Shown here: positions 21,222-32,175 of the stretch, piece by piece | How positions within the stretch are numbered: the stretch's first letter is position 1 | Layout: every line of letters begins with the position of its first letter | Origin: Tipula vernalis | Taxonomy: Eukaryota > Arthropoda > Insecta > Diptera > Tipulidae | Reading direction: 5' to 3' | DNA: 64,000 bases | Assembly (NCBI GenBank): GCA_958295665.1 | Contig: OY282558.1 | Span: 352,575,034 to 352,639,033, forward strand | Position numbers and translations under genes: made by a program | Notes under the pieces: generated by a model | Seen by the model: only the letters and a program-made list of their open reading frames with translations | Told to the model about the DNA's origin: nothing | The model's database searches: none

Positions 21222-23619
21222 GTTTTTTGTCTCATACTCATTTAATTTTATTCAAGTGTACAACCTTTCTACATGAAAATTTTTTTTCGAAAAATTGCTT
21301 AGGATGTACGTTTCCATGAAAAATCGGTTTTTAGTAACAAATATTTGATCTTGAAAGAAACTCATTTTGGAAATAATTTTCATTATGCTTTTGACAATGA
21401 TCCCAAATTGAGATTGCAAGGTCAAGTTTAAATAAGTAAATATTAAAAGTCCTGTACCAATAAAATAAATTATTTAAATATTACTAGAATAATTTTCTCT
21501 TTCATGTTTCAAATAAATTCAGTTATTGTCCGAGTGCTGGTATAGTCTTGACATAATAAATTTGACAAATAATGGAGGGAGAATAATAAAATAATATTAA
21601 AACAGCGTCTAGATCAAATTGTTTTAATATAACCCTAACGAAGAACATTACGAAACCTTGACATTAGCATTGGCAAATTTGGCATTTTTAAACAAATAAA
21701 GCTGCTAGTTGATCAACAATTTTTGCTGTGTATTAATAACCTCAAAATCATAATTTAACGTTGCGATGGGAATAAATTTAGGAATTATATACATATTAGA
21801 TCAAATTAGGGTCTGCTGGTGATATTATTGATTCGATGTTTGGTGCAGCAAAGGATATTTTGTTGTAGTACTCACATTATATTTTAGATTTTTTTATTCA
21901 AATGGTATATCGCAATATTTGGTGCAGGGCAAAAACGAAATTATACCTCATAAAATGATAACTTTACAAAGGACAGCATACAACAACGCATGATCACTTT
22001 TACAAGCGATTATAAGTTTATTTGTTGTAAACTTAATTTTATCAATGCATAAATCTCTTTACTAAAATCAAACAAAAATTATTTCGAAAACGTCAAAATT
22101 GTCACACGTAGTCGTTGTGTTAATTTGGTTACAAACAAAACAATTCATAATTATTACAGCAGAAATATTTACACAGAAATCGGACACGCCCTAAAAATTA
22201 CATGTTTAAAAATTGGTTAATATGGGATCGATTAACCGAACCGTTTTGATAAATCGGTTAACTTTAACCGGGTTTTCTATGCCGCTGAATCTAAGCAAAC
22301 TATTTCTTATTTCTAAATAAATTGTTAGAAATGTTTTATGCTAGAGCGGACCCTTTAGTGAAAAAAAATTTAAATGCTGACTAACGAAAATTAAGATTTT
22401 AAAATGGAACAAAACAAGAATTTGTTCTAACCAAATTAATTTGTGTGCTCGTAAAAGTTGAAACTGTCAAAAAAAAATAATTTGATTTAAGCCTGACTTC
22501 CATTATATTTACTGACAGTATAAACAAAATGGGATAAAAATATATATTCGCGTGCTTGTGTGAGAGACAATTTTTTTTTTCAGTTTTACAGTACTTAAAA
22601 AATTATTATAGTATACTGACATTTTTATAGTATACTGACAAAATTTACTGAAAAAATATATGAAGCGAAGTATATTTTTCCGTACTGGAAAATTATTTCA
22701 ATTTTTCAATGCAATTTAAGACTGTGACCGAAACCTGTGATAAATATGTTTTAGTACAAATTTTGGACATTTATTTGAAAAATATTCCCCTATATTCACA
22801 AATTTTTATTACGCTGCCCGAATTGTGTAATAATTTTTTGAAGTATTCTCCTTCTGACATGTTGTTGTTCGATTTAGGGACGTATGTATAATTATAACAG
22901 GACGATGGTGCAATAATTCCCGCCAAAATTTTGGAAAATATATTACGATATAATTAGGCTTTTATACAGGAAGTGGGAATGTTATGGGTGGTCTCAAATC
23001 AGAACTGTAACGAAAAGTAAAAGATGTTGGAGTCAACCTAGTGCATAGAATTCAACGTTTTAAATCAATAGATCAACTAATTCTATAATGGATTCAATAA
23101 TCTGTCAGCCGATAGTGGTAGCTCTCACATTTATTCACTAGATCAATGTGGCATATAAATAAGATTAACTTTTAGTTGACATACACAAACAAATAATTTC
23201 ACTAGAAGAAACTAATTGTCGGCAAGCTGCTGCATTTGAAAATTATTTTGTTGCTGCAAAGAATAGATTCTGTTATCGTATTGACTAGTTGACATTTTAT
23301 TTTGATGATATAAAATGCTAAGGCGACCATGTTAAATGTCGACCGAACAATTATTCTGTTTGTGTCAAAAATTATCATAGCAAAAGACCGTGATAATTTG
23401 GGTGTATGCGGTTTGTTTCAAATAAATGTCAAAAATGTGTACTAAAAAATATTTATCATAGGTTTCGGGCACAGTCTAAAAAAAAAAAAAACAAAAAATG
23501 ATCTGTGTCACTTCAAAAAAATTTTCGATTTTTATGTTTTTATTCGATAAAAAATTCTGTCACTTAATGTTTCATAATGGAAATCAAGCTTTATTGACAT
23601 GCAGCCGATGGCAAATAGC
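21222..23619. other. AT-rich anonymous DNA
   Basis: No recognised coding sequence; the 60-codon frame at 22709-22891 shows no motif. TATAGTATACTGACA occurs twice in tandem near 22605-22640, and AACCG-rich sequence lies at 22230-22275. Confidence 0.5.
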
Positions 23620-23975
23620 AGAGCCTTCTAGAGTTTAGAGCCATAATCACACGTCATAATTTTTTAGAAGCTTTTCATTGTTCACTATAGGAACCCATAA
23701 TAAAAAAGATGGTTTTTAGCAAAAATATTTTAAAACGTTTATAAAGAAGTTTTCTATACACCTTTAACAACAACATAAAACAAGGCTATATTGGTATTAA
23801 ATAAATATTAATTGCAGAAATATTAAAACTAAATTATTTCGAAAATATATTTTTCGAACTTTCATTTTGAAATATACATCAAAGTTGACTCTGACGAAGT
23901 AAAATAATATTTGCTAAATTTATCTTTAGTTTTACTATTATACGGCAGATGTCTAAGTTGTTTACGGAAAAATTC
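23620..23975 (-). repeat. dispersed repeat copy 2
   Basis: Reverse complement of 60576-60985. Both share AGAGCCATAATC next to CTAGAAGGCTCTG, and the ATATTTCTGCAATTAATATT and TAGTAAAACTAAAGATAAA blocks. Its right edge (ATTC, 23972-23975) meets solo LTR no. 4 exactly. Confidence 0.85.
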
Positions 23976-24009
23976 TGTTACGTTTTTGCCTTGTCAATTA
24001 AGGTTCGTA

Positions 24010-24233
24010 AGGGGGGTAAGGGGCGCCGGTTTAGATGGTCTTATTATACTAGCCCAAATGCCAACCTCACCTGCACGTGGTACTTCCTGCTAATTAACTA
24101 ACGAGGCTCTGGCGACCGAGATACGGCGGAATAACCGACTACCGAGAACATAGCAAATGATGTTCTCTTCAATGACCCACTACCAACTTGTACTGGTTAG
24201 GTTGGTAGTTGATACATAACCAGTTTTAAAGCA
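24010..24233 (+). promoter_or_regulatory. LINE B 5' UTR, likely internal promoter
   Basis: Starts with a G-run (AGGGGGGTAAGGGG). Jockey-clade elements carry a TATA-less internal promoter here; that is family knowledge, not shown. The same block is recognisable at 38965-39050 in LINE C (AGCCCAAATG, then TGCACGTGGT), which confirms it as the element's own 5' end rather than flank. The ORF1 start at 24234 is preceded by TAAAGCAATG, an ordinary context. Confidence 0.65.
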
Positions 24234-25781
24234 ATGAGTTCAACGCAAAAAGGAAACAATACCCCAGGTGGTAAACCAACTACCCAGTTGGCTAATCCAC
24301 CCTCTTACGAGGCTGGCTCAATGGATTCTGGGGTGAGCCAATCATTGCTAAACCCATTCGAAAGAAGTTCAATGTTGTTAAGATCACCAAACAATCATAC
24401 TAACTCTGCAAATCAGCAGAAAGACGAAAACGCTGAACTCTGTCGAAAACTCAGTGAAGTAGAGGTACTTTTAACGCAATTAAGAAGCGAAATTGAAAAG
24501 CTGGAAAAAGAAAATGAAGAATTGAAGAAGCCCAAACCAATGGAGATTTCTGAAAACCCGCTAACTTGTTATAATGAAACAAGTACTCACACTAGTTATA
24601 ACAATGAGTTCCATACTGATGAAGAGGATCTCATGAGAGAAACAGATTGGGTACTGAAAAGGAAGAAAAGACCTACCAAAAAACGAAAAGCAGAATTCTC
24701 GCCTGAAGTTGGAGATCATTCGCAAGCTAATGTATTAGTAACTGGTGATACTAATACCAAACCAACTCACCAGCAACAGCAACAAAAGGTTGTACCGAAA
24801 GAAAAGGCTCCTCCGCCAATTAATGTAATCGGCATAACAGAATTTGCAAGTATACAATCTATAATGAAATCAGTGACAGCTAAGGAATATAGAGTAGTGT
24901 CACTAAACAATAACGTGTGGAAAATCAATACACCAGATTCCGACACATATAGAGCTCTAGCAACAAAGCTCAATGCGGAAGGTAAAGAATGGTTCACATA
25001 CGAAGATAAAAACGAACGCGCAATTAAGGTTATGGCCAGAGGCCTTCATCCAACGTGTACGAAGGAGGACATAATTGAGGACCTAAAGGCAAGAGATCTG
25101 CAAATAGAAGATGCAGTAAACATCCTAAAACGAGAGAGAGGTGAGAACAATCAAGTCAAAAAAAGGGGGCTTCCACTCTTCATGCTTACGTTTAACAAAA
25201 AGGAGAAAGTTGAAAACATCTTCAACATCAAAGCAATTCTCAACATGAGGGTTAAAATAGAACCGCTTAAGAAAAACACGAGGCTAATACCTCAATGCAA
25301 AAAATGCCAAGGTTTCAATCACACGCAAAAATATTGCAGACGGGAGCCAAGATGCGTAAAATGTGCTGGAAAACACAACGCGAAAGAGTGTACAGAAAGT
25401 AGAAACACCCCTGCAAGATGTATAAACTGTAAAGGGCATCATCCTGCAAATTATAGAGGCTGTGAAGTAGCCAAAGAACTTCAAAGACTAAGAAACAAAA
25501 CGCATCAGTTTCCTCAAAACCCTAGGGTTACCAGAGAAGAGAAACCAACTAAAACCCAAGCGGAGCCAAAACCACCAGGTATTGGTACAGAGCGGAAAAG
25601 TTACTCACAAATTGTACAGCAATCATCTAATGCTACGAATGATAATCCCCTTGAAAGGATTTGTCGAAGCATAGAAGCCATAAATATAAGGCTAGCAAAG
25701 CAAGAACGTGGTCTAGAAGCTTTATATAAGCGTCTAGATATGCATCAAACCTTGAACGAGGCAACAGCCCTCATATACTAA
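24234..25781 (+). CDS. LINE B ORF1, RNA-binding gag-like protein (515 aa)
   Basis: Intact ORF1 of a Jockey LINE, a nucleic-acid-binding protein that packages the element RNA. A disordered N-terminus is followed by a coiled coil at about residues 62-100 (heptad LSEVEVLLTQLRSEIEKLE), a basic patch near 140 (KRKKRPTKKRK) and a central PRE_C2HC/RRM-like domain at about 265-345 (VMARGLHPTCTKEDI). Three zinc knuckles follow: CKKCQGFNHTQKYC from residue 355, CVKCAGKHNAKEC from 374 and CINCKGHHPANYRGC from 396. The C-terminal helix near 480-510 is also kept in LINE A. The length fits the family. The stop is one base before the ORF2 start, so ORF2 is probably reached by reinitiation. Confidence 0.93.
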   Translation: MSSTQKGNNTPGGKPTTQLANPPSYEAGSMDSGVSQSLLNPFERSSMLLRSPNNHTNSANQQKDENAELCRKLSEVEVLLTQLRSEIEKLEKENEELKKPKPMEISENPLTCYNETSTHTSYNNEFHTDEEDLMRETDWVLKRKKRPTKKRKAEFSPEVGDHSQANVLVTGDTNTKPTHQQQQQKVVPKEKAPPPINVIGITEFASIQSIMKSVTAKEYRVVSLNNNVWKINTPDSDTYRALATKLNAEGKEWFTYEDKNERAIKVMARGLHPTCTKEDIIEDLKARDLQIEDAVNILKRERGENNQVKKRGLPLFMLTFNKKEKVENIFNIKAILNMRVKIEPLKKNTRLIPQCKKCQGFNHTQKYCRREPRCVKCAGKHNAKECTESRNTPARCINCKGHHPANYRGCEVAKELQRLRNKTHQFPQNPRVTREEKPTKTQAEPKPPGIGTERKSYSQIVQQSSNATNDNPLERICRSIEAINIRLAKQERGLEALYKRLDMHQTLNEATALIY

Positions 25782-25782
25782 A

Positions 25783-28461
25783 ATGAGCAGATCACTAAGA
25801 ATTGTCACCTGGAACGCGAACGGACTAGCGCAACAGGTTCCAGAGCTAGAAATTTTTCTAAATTTAGAAAAAATAGATATCTGCCTTATATCGGAGAGCC
25901 ATTTGACAAAAACATCATTTATTAAAATACGTGATTATGAATGTTACCATGCTGTTCACCCAGGAGGAAAACCCAGAGGAGGATCAACAGTAATAGTGAA
26001 AAAGAGTCTCAAACACTATGAAGAACCTAGTATAGAAGAGGAAAGTATGCAAGTTAAAACCATAAAAGTTGAAACTAACAATAATAATGAATACAGTATT
26101 TCCTCTATCTACTGCCCTCCACGCTATAATCTAAACAAAGAAGATTATATTAGACTCTTTAGATCACTAGGATCCAATTTTATTATTGGTGGTGACTTTA
26201 ATGCAAAAAACACCTATTGGGGATCAAGACTTACAACCCATAAAGGAAAAGAGCTATTCGAAGCCGGACGAATAAATAACTGCGAGTTCCACTCTGGAGG
26301 TAAACCGACATACTGGCCTGCTGATATAAATAAAATACCAGATCTCATTGATTTTTATGTAACGAAAGGGATCTTCGAGGATTACATGTACATCGAAAAC
26401 AGCGAAGGGATATATTCCGATCATACACCTGTTATCATGACACTCAGCACAATGATAATTAATAAGGATAACCTGCCAAAATTAACAAATAATAGAACTA
26501 ACTGGGACCTATTCCAAGAACTAATTGAAATGCAAACAAATCTACGAGTGCCGATTAAGACACCGGTACAGTTGGAAGACGAACTAGAGGTATTTAACAG
26601 TACTATTCAACAAGCAGCATGGGAAAGTTCTCCTGCTAGTCACACCGAATCCCGTAGGAATCAAAATTATCCTATTGAGGTCAGGGAGTTAGTTAGAGAG
26701 AAACGGAAGGCAAGAAAAACCTGGCAAAGGACACGCGCCCCGGAAAACAAAAAAATCCTCAATTTTCTATGTAATAAACTAAAACAACTTATAAAAGAGA
26801 TTAAGAATGAAACTATCAACAAGTACTTAAATGGTCTCACCGAACATAAAGATACTGATTACTCTCTTTGGAAAGCAACAAAGGGATTAAAAAGAACTAA
26901 AATTCATGTGCCACCTATTAAAAATGGGGAAGGAACCTGGGCCAAAAGTGACAAGCAAAAAGCTATTTTATTTGCAGCTCACTTGGAAGACACCTTTCAA
27001 CCGCTACCTAGGCAAACAGCAGATGAAAACATAATAACAATTAGCAAAATTGATGAATATAATATTCGATGTGTAACATTACAGGAATTAAAAAATGAGA
27101 TCAAGTGTAATTTGAACGCAAAAAAAGCTCCAGGATATGATTTAATTACTGGACAAGTCGTAAAAGCCATTCCCGAGAAGGGACTACGAAAATTGGTTCA
27201 AATTATCAATGCTGTCTTCAGACTAAAATATGTCCCACGGCAATGGAAGGTTGCTGAAGTAATTATGATCCCCAAACCAGGCAAACCAGCGAACGATAAA
27301 AAGTCGTACAGACCGATTTCACTACTTCCTGTAATTTCAAAATTATTTGAAAAATTACTGCTCAAGAGACTCAAGCCAATAATAGAAGAGAGAAATTTGA
27401 TTCCACCACACCAATTTGGATTTAGAGAAAGTCACTCTACGATAGAACAAGTTCACAGAATAACGGATATAATCGAAGACTCACTTGAGAATAAGAAGAT
27501 ATGCTCCAGCATCTTCTTAGATGTAGCACAAGCTTTCGACAAAGTTTGGCACCAAGGACTTGAATTTAAATTGCATCGAGATCTACCTAAGCAATTCTAT
27601 CAAATTCTCAAATCTTATATCGCAGACCGACATTTCCGTGTAAAATATAACCAAGAGTACTCTGAACTAAAGAGAATATCAGCAGGCATACCACAGGGTA
27701 GCGTACTGGGTCCTATATTGTACATCCTGTACACCAGAGATATGCCAAATACAGAAGGTGCCACCATAGCAACATTTGCAGACGATACAGCTATTCTGGC
27801 GACTGGAAAGTGTATATCAGAAGCAACGACCAAACTTCAAAAAGCAACCGACACAGTGAGTAGTTGGACAAAGAAATGGCGCATTAGCCTAAACGAAGCA
27901 AAGTCGGTTCACGTAAACTTCACGAACCAGAAAGCTAACTGGATTCCAGTGAAACTTAATTCAAGGCCGGTTCCAAATGCAAATACAGCCAAATACCTCG
28001 GCATGACTCTCGATTGCAAGCTTAGATGGAAAGAGCATGTTAAAAAGAAAAAAGAAGAATTGAACATTAAATATAGGAAAATGTATTGGCTAATAGGTAG
28101 AAACTCTGAGCTTACAATACATAACAAATTGCTATTATATCAGCAAATACTTAAACCAATATGGACCTACGGTATTCAACTTTGGGGTTGTACCAAGAAG
28201 ACAAATGTACAAATGATTCAATGTTTTCAAAACAAAGTGCTGCGTGGCATTGTAAACGCACCATGGTACATTAGAAATGATAACCTCCATAGGGACTTAA
28301 ACATGGAATATGTAAGTGAAGAAATACAAAATCATGCGAAGAAACACATTCAGCGGATATCTCGGCACCAAAATGCAGACATACGAAGTTTGTTGGATAC
28401 CACCAATGCAGTAAGAAGACTTCAAAGGCAGAAACCTTTGGAATTGGGCAGTTGTATTTAA
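25783..28461 (+). CDS. LINE B ORF2, endonuclease-reverse transcriptase (892 aa)
   Basis: Intact Jockey-type polymerase for target-primed reverse transcription in the nucleus. An AP-like endonuclease occupies residues ~1-225: WNANGLAQ near 9, metal-binding Glu in LISESHL near 39, GGDFNAKN with Asp138, and the catalytic YSDHTP with Asp213/His214. A basic linker follows. Reverse transcriptase runs ~430-760: EVIMIPKPGKP near 491, SYRPISLLPVISKLFEK near 508, FLDVAQAFDKVWH near 582 with the first catalytic Asp, GIPQGSVLGPILY near 634 and FADD with Asp667/668. The C-terminal tail has IWTYGIQLWGC near 795 and an R-x-L-H-R-D-L-like region. No RNase H, as in the Jockey clade. All key residues I can check are present. 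Confidence 0.95.
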   Translation: MSRSLRIVTWNANGLAQQVPELEIFLNLEKIDICLISESHLTKTSFIKIRDYECYHAVHPGGKPRGGSTVIVKKSLKHYEEPSIEEESMQVKTIKVETNNNNEYSISSIYCPPRYNLNKEDYIRLFRSLGSNFIIGGDFNAKNTYWGSRLTTHKGKELFEAGRINNCEFHSGGKPTYWPADINKIPDLIDFYVTKGIFEDYMYIENSEGIYSDHTPVIMTLSTMIINKDNLPKLTNNRTNWDLFQELIEMQTNLRVPIKTPVQLEDELEVFNSTIQQAAWESSPASHTESRRNQNYPIEVRELVREKRKARKTWQRTRAPENKKILNFLCNKLKQLIKEIKNETINKYLNGLTEHKDTDYSLWKATKGLKRTKIHVPPIKNGEGTWAKSDKQKAILFAAHLEDTFQPLPRQTADENIITISKIDEYNIRCVTLQELKNEIKCNLNAKKAPGYDLITGQVVKAIPEKGLRKLVQIINAVFRLKYVPRQWKVAEVIMIPKPGKPANDKKSYRPISLLPVISKLFEKLLLKRLKPIIEERNLIPPHQFGFRESHSTIEQVHRITDIIEDSLENKKICSSIFLDVAQAFDKVWHQGLEFKLHRDLPKQFYQILKSYIADRHFRVKYNQEYSELKRISAGIPQGSVLGPILYILYTRDMPNTEGATIATFADDTAILATGKCISEATTKLQKATDTVSSWTKKWRISLNEAKSVHVNFTNQKANWIPVKLNSRPVPNANTAKYLGMTLDCKLRWKEHVKKKKEELNIKYRKMYWLIGRNSELTIHNKLLLYQQILKPIWTYGIQLWGCTKKTNVQMIQCFQNKVLRGIVNAPWYIRNDNLHRDLNMEYVSEEIQNHAKKHIQRISRHQNADIRSLLDTTNAVRRLQRQKPLELGSCI

Positions 28462-28620
28462 TTCGGATAGAGAAAAATAATTACTATGTAAATTCAAACG
28501 GGAGTAACCATTGGGCTACTGCCCGTCAAATGTGAATCTTCATTTAAGAAAGATAAATTACTAAATGATTTGTAAATCAGTTGTAATATTAAATAAAGGA
28601 AAAAAAAAAAAAAAAAAAAA
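28462..28620 (+). other. LINE B 3' UTR and poly(A) tail
   Basis: About 138 bases with AAATAAAG near 28591, then an A tail at 28600-28620 ending exactly at the second target duplication. Confidence 0.85.
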
Positions 28621-28942
28621 TTAAGGTTCGTATCACTGGATTTTGAATAAAGCAAAACACTTTAGTTTAACACAAACGAATTTATTTATTTAGCACCAAG
28701 AATCACTAATTCACTTTTTAAATCACTTTTAAATCACTTTTTAATCCTTGTACTTTCGCTTAACAAAAACTATTGATCCAATTCAATCCCATTCGCCTTT
28801 TTATATGCTCAAACTAAATATCTAGAAATTTCATGACTTTTCTAGTAAGAATAGTCTAGAAACATTTACAACAGTTTTATCATGGAAAATTGCATTTTAG
28901 TACAGTAAAACTTTCGGCTGATAATTTAACTTATTCTATTAC

Positions 28943-30403
28943 TACTTATTCTACTATCAAACTATATGGGAAAATGGTTGTTTTCATTATCACTTTTAAT
29001 CAATTAGAATTATGAGCTTTTGTATTTTTTTGATTTTGAATACGAAAATGTTAATAAAACCTGTAATATATTTCTTAGTGAAAATCGTCTTGGAAAATAA
29101 GGTATTTCTGACAGTCGTGACTTGAAATTAATAAATAATATAAATCATCTCTTTCATTGCCTCCATTCAAATTTAATTCGAATATCTTTCTATTGTTCTT
29201 TTGAATTTGCGAAGCAAGTTAATTTCGATTGTTGAGCACGGACGTTTTGTCTTTTTTCTTACCTTTGGTTTTAGATGTGGATAAATGATGATGTCATTAA
29301 TTTGAATTTTTATCAATTTTCTCTTTTTAATACAATCGTTATTGTTGTAAAACGTTTTTTAATTTTTTTTTGATGAAATGTAAAATCAGTCATTTTGAGT
29401 GGTTTGCTGTTTCTAGTGGTAAAAAAACGAACATTTACGCTATTTCACCGATGTTTTGGTGGGGAATCACTAAATATTGTATTTGGTAAGTATATTGGTC
29501 AAATAGATAAATATTGAACGTTTATTTCGGACCAACCCCATCCATCGATGATGACAACATTATGTACATGGTTAAACTATTTTGTACATCCTACTTAATT
29601 CCATTAATTTTCCAAGACAAAATCTTTGGTAACAAACAACGACAAAAAATGATTATTCCATAAAAAAAATTAAACATTAACACAAATAAAAAAGCAAAAA
29701 AAAAAAAACCTTTAACATTTTATCGTTATGATTTTTATTATAAATTTCTCCAAAAAACAAAAATTATATACGAAATTGAGATAAATGGCGCCAGTTGTCT
29801 AGACAGAAAGACGATTGCTAAAAAAGATGTTAGCATTCAAAATATTTATTATTGTTTTTATTGAATTTTTTATTTTTAAGTACTAAAACAGAAATCATTT
29901 TTAAGGATTTTAAAACAATTGATCGGTTTGTGTTGATATGCACAAAAGCTTTAAAATAATCAATATATACTCACAAAAAAAAAAAGCTGTAAAAATGACA
30001 AAAGAACGTAAAAATTTTACTTACTTAATATCAGAGACAATAAAAATTTTGCCAAAGTAATAAATTTAATTCACTCAGGTTTGTTGAATAGAAAATGTTT
30101 AGTTATAGGTGGGTTATATATATAATTATTTAATTTTGAAAGTTTTAAAACCGTCCATCCAATCAACTTTTAAAATTAATTTTGAATTTTGATTGAACAT
30201 TAAGAGCTTTTTTAATATAATTAAAGTTAACACTTTGTTGGAATTTAACTTGAAGCTTCATCTTCCGGGTGGCGCAAAGAACGAAGGGGTTTGAATGTTT
30301 ACTAGATTTTTCTTTTTCCTTTTTAATAAAACAACGTACGTGATATTTGTCCTAAGTTGCCTTAAGTTGTCCTAAGTATGTCTTTTTTTTTTTTTTTTTG
30401 AAG
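28943..30403. other. AT-rich anonymous DNA
   Basis: No recognised coding sequence in any frame. A-runs occur near 29697 and 29975 and a T-run at 30382-30400 next to the transposon edge. Confidence 0.55.
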
Positions 30404-30512
30404 TGTGTTGTGTAAAAGTTTCGTTATTATGAATTTATTTAAATCAAATCAAAATGCTTAAGATTATTTACTCTTACAGAACAAATTATGTTTTTTCTAT
30501 GGCGGGATATAT

Positions 30513-31463
30513 TCTGATGGTGCCTGAATAAAATCAGATATTTTTCTAAAAACTGAGGACTTGGCAGAAAACCAGTGTTTGATATGCATTCGAATATTTT
30601 ATCGAATATAAGTATAAGTGATATTCGGAAGCGGCAAGATCTTAGCTATTCGAAAATACTTCACTTTTGAAAAAAGTGGGGGATTAGGCTGTTTAGGACA
30701 ACTATGTTTGAAATAATCTCATATAATATATCGAATATATGTAAAAATAATTTTCCGAATATTCTTGAGAAAATCCTAGAAAACGGCCACCAAAATAATA
30801 TTCTAAGTTTCTTACGGTCTTATCTATTCGAAAAGCACTTTATTTTTTAAAAAGTGGGAGATTATGGTTTTTATAATAGCCATGTTTGACATAATCTCAT
30901 ATAATATATCGAATGTATGTACAAATGATTTTCCGACCAAAATGTACAATAATCTAAGTTATCTTAAGGTCTTATCTATTCGAAAAATACTTCACTTTTG
31001 AAAAATTGGCGGATTATAGGCCATTTAGGACAACCATGTTTGATATAATCTCATATGACACAACGAATAATGTATAAATGAATTTCCGAATTTCATTGAG
31101 AAAATCATAGGAAGCGGACACCAAAATGTGCACTATTCTAAGTTGGCATAAGGTCTTAACTATTCGAGAAATATTTCAACTTTGGCGGCCGCTTCCTAGG
31201 ATTTTCTCAAGAAAATTTGGAAAATCGTTTATACATATATTCGATATATTATATGAGATTAGGTCAAATATGGTTGTCCCAAACAGTCTAATCCCCCACT
31301 TTTTTTCAAAACGGAAGTTTTTTCGAATAACTAAGATCTTATAACAATTTACAATATAAGCCATTTTGGTGGTCGCTACCGAGGATTTTCATATCAAACA
31401 CGGATTTTCTTCCAGATCCTCAGTGTTCAGAAAATGATCTGATTTTAGCCAGGCACCATCAGA
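30513..31463. mobile_element. foldback element with tandem inner units, inserted in the left terminal repeat
   Basis: TCTGATGGTGCC (30513) and GGCACCATCAGA (ending 31463) are perfect inverted ends flanked by ATAT at 30509-30512 and 31464-31467. Removing the insert and one ATAT restores the GGCGGGATATATCTG seen at the opposite end of the host transposon (34861-34875, reverse complement), which proves the insertion. Inside, a unit starting TATCTATTCGAAAA repeats at about 30644, 30824, 30977 and 31157 (spacings 180, 153, 180), followed by an inverted copy at about 31185-31400. No coding capacity. Confidence 0.88.
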
Positions 31464-31469
31464 ATATCT

Positions 31470-32040
31470 GTGGCAATTCAGAAAAAACACTTAATTCGAG
31501 ATAAGTGGTTATGTTGAATTCTATTTTAATAGTTACTCCTAATTGTAGTTTATATCCAGTCAATTTTTTGTTGCAATCGCACTATTTTTGTTGAAGTTAT
31601 AAGTAAAAAAACAAAACCACTTATGTTTATTTTAATCGGTCCTGATTTTTGAAAAACCACTTATCTCAGCTAAAGTTTGTAGGTAATCCGACATAAGTGA
31701 TATTCTCTAAAATTATTTTCGCCATTTCGAATAAAATCGATTCAGAAAAATCACTTAATCCATAATAAGTGCTTATTTTAAATTTTTGAATTAAATTTAG
31801 GTTTACTTAAGACTAAATAAGTGATTATTCTAAATACAAAAATTCGTAAATACATCAGAAAATATTTGGAAATAAGTTTTTGCATGAGTTAATCTTTTTT
31901 TCCAAATTGAAAAAAAATAATCGTAGTAACTTAAATAGAAATAGGTGGTTTACCTAAATTTATAATAAAACAAAAAATTTCAGTTAAGTGTTTTTTTCAA
32001 ATTATCATTTAATTGTTTTACGTTTTATAGTAAAAACGTT
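31470..32040. repeat. left subterminal CACTTA/TAAGTG boxes
   Basis: CACTTA or its complement TAAGTG occurs at about 31479, 31496, 31619, 31659, 31693, 31751, 31767, 31816 and 31985, often extended to CACTTATCTC, ATAAGTG or AACCACTTA. Such repeated, bidirectional boxes near both ends are typical transposase-binding arrays. The function is inferred. Confidence 0.7.
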
Positions 32041-32175
32041 GAAATTGTGTGTGCAAATCAGATTATAGTGCAATATAATTAGATAGTGCGTGGTCTGTAT
32101 TTCTGATAATCTCGTACAAGTGTAAGTGAATTTTAAAAGTTATTTTAATAAACAAGTGCTTAATCAAGCAAGAAC

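Larger units (their letters stand above)
24010..28620 (+). mobile_element. full-length Jockey-clade LINE 'B', both ORFs open
   Basis: A 4.6-kb non-LTR retrotransposon with a G-rich 5' start, 5' UTR, ORF1, ORF2, 3' UTR and A tail, flanked by perfect TTAAGGTTCGTA duplications (23998-24009 and 28621-28632). Its length and layout match Jockey-clade elements (about 4.5-5 kb). Open ORFs, a clean tail and exact duplications mark a recent insertion that could still be competent. It lies in antisense orientation to the LTR that it interrupts. Confidence 0.95.
23976..28942 (-). mobile_element. gypsy LTR no. 4, split by LINE B
   Basis: The LTR parts are 23976-24009 and 28621-28942. The first starts TGTTACGTTTTTGCC; the second resumes with TTAAGGTTCGTATCACTGG and shares the TATA region and the TTTTATCATGGAAAATTGCA block with the other copies. 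The far end stops at about TTATTCTATTAC, lacking the last ~25 bases (the TGTGACGGTGACACC end), so no target duplication is visible. Confidence 0.85.

Noticed and set aside
22230..22275. AACCG-rich stretch resembling hAT ends
   Set aside because: No matching inverted partner with a duplication was found, only local GGTTAA/TTAACC words.
24767..25484. Minus-strand frames opposite LINE B ORF1
   Set aside because: Shadows of a strongly supported coding strand; Cys/Ser/Phe-rich translations with no motif.
30513..31463. CRISPR-like array (regular repeats)
   Set aside because: Units are ~150-180 bp, partly inverted, and bounded by inverted ends with a target duplication; eukaryotic context. It is a foldback element.
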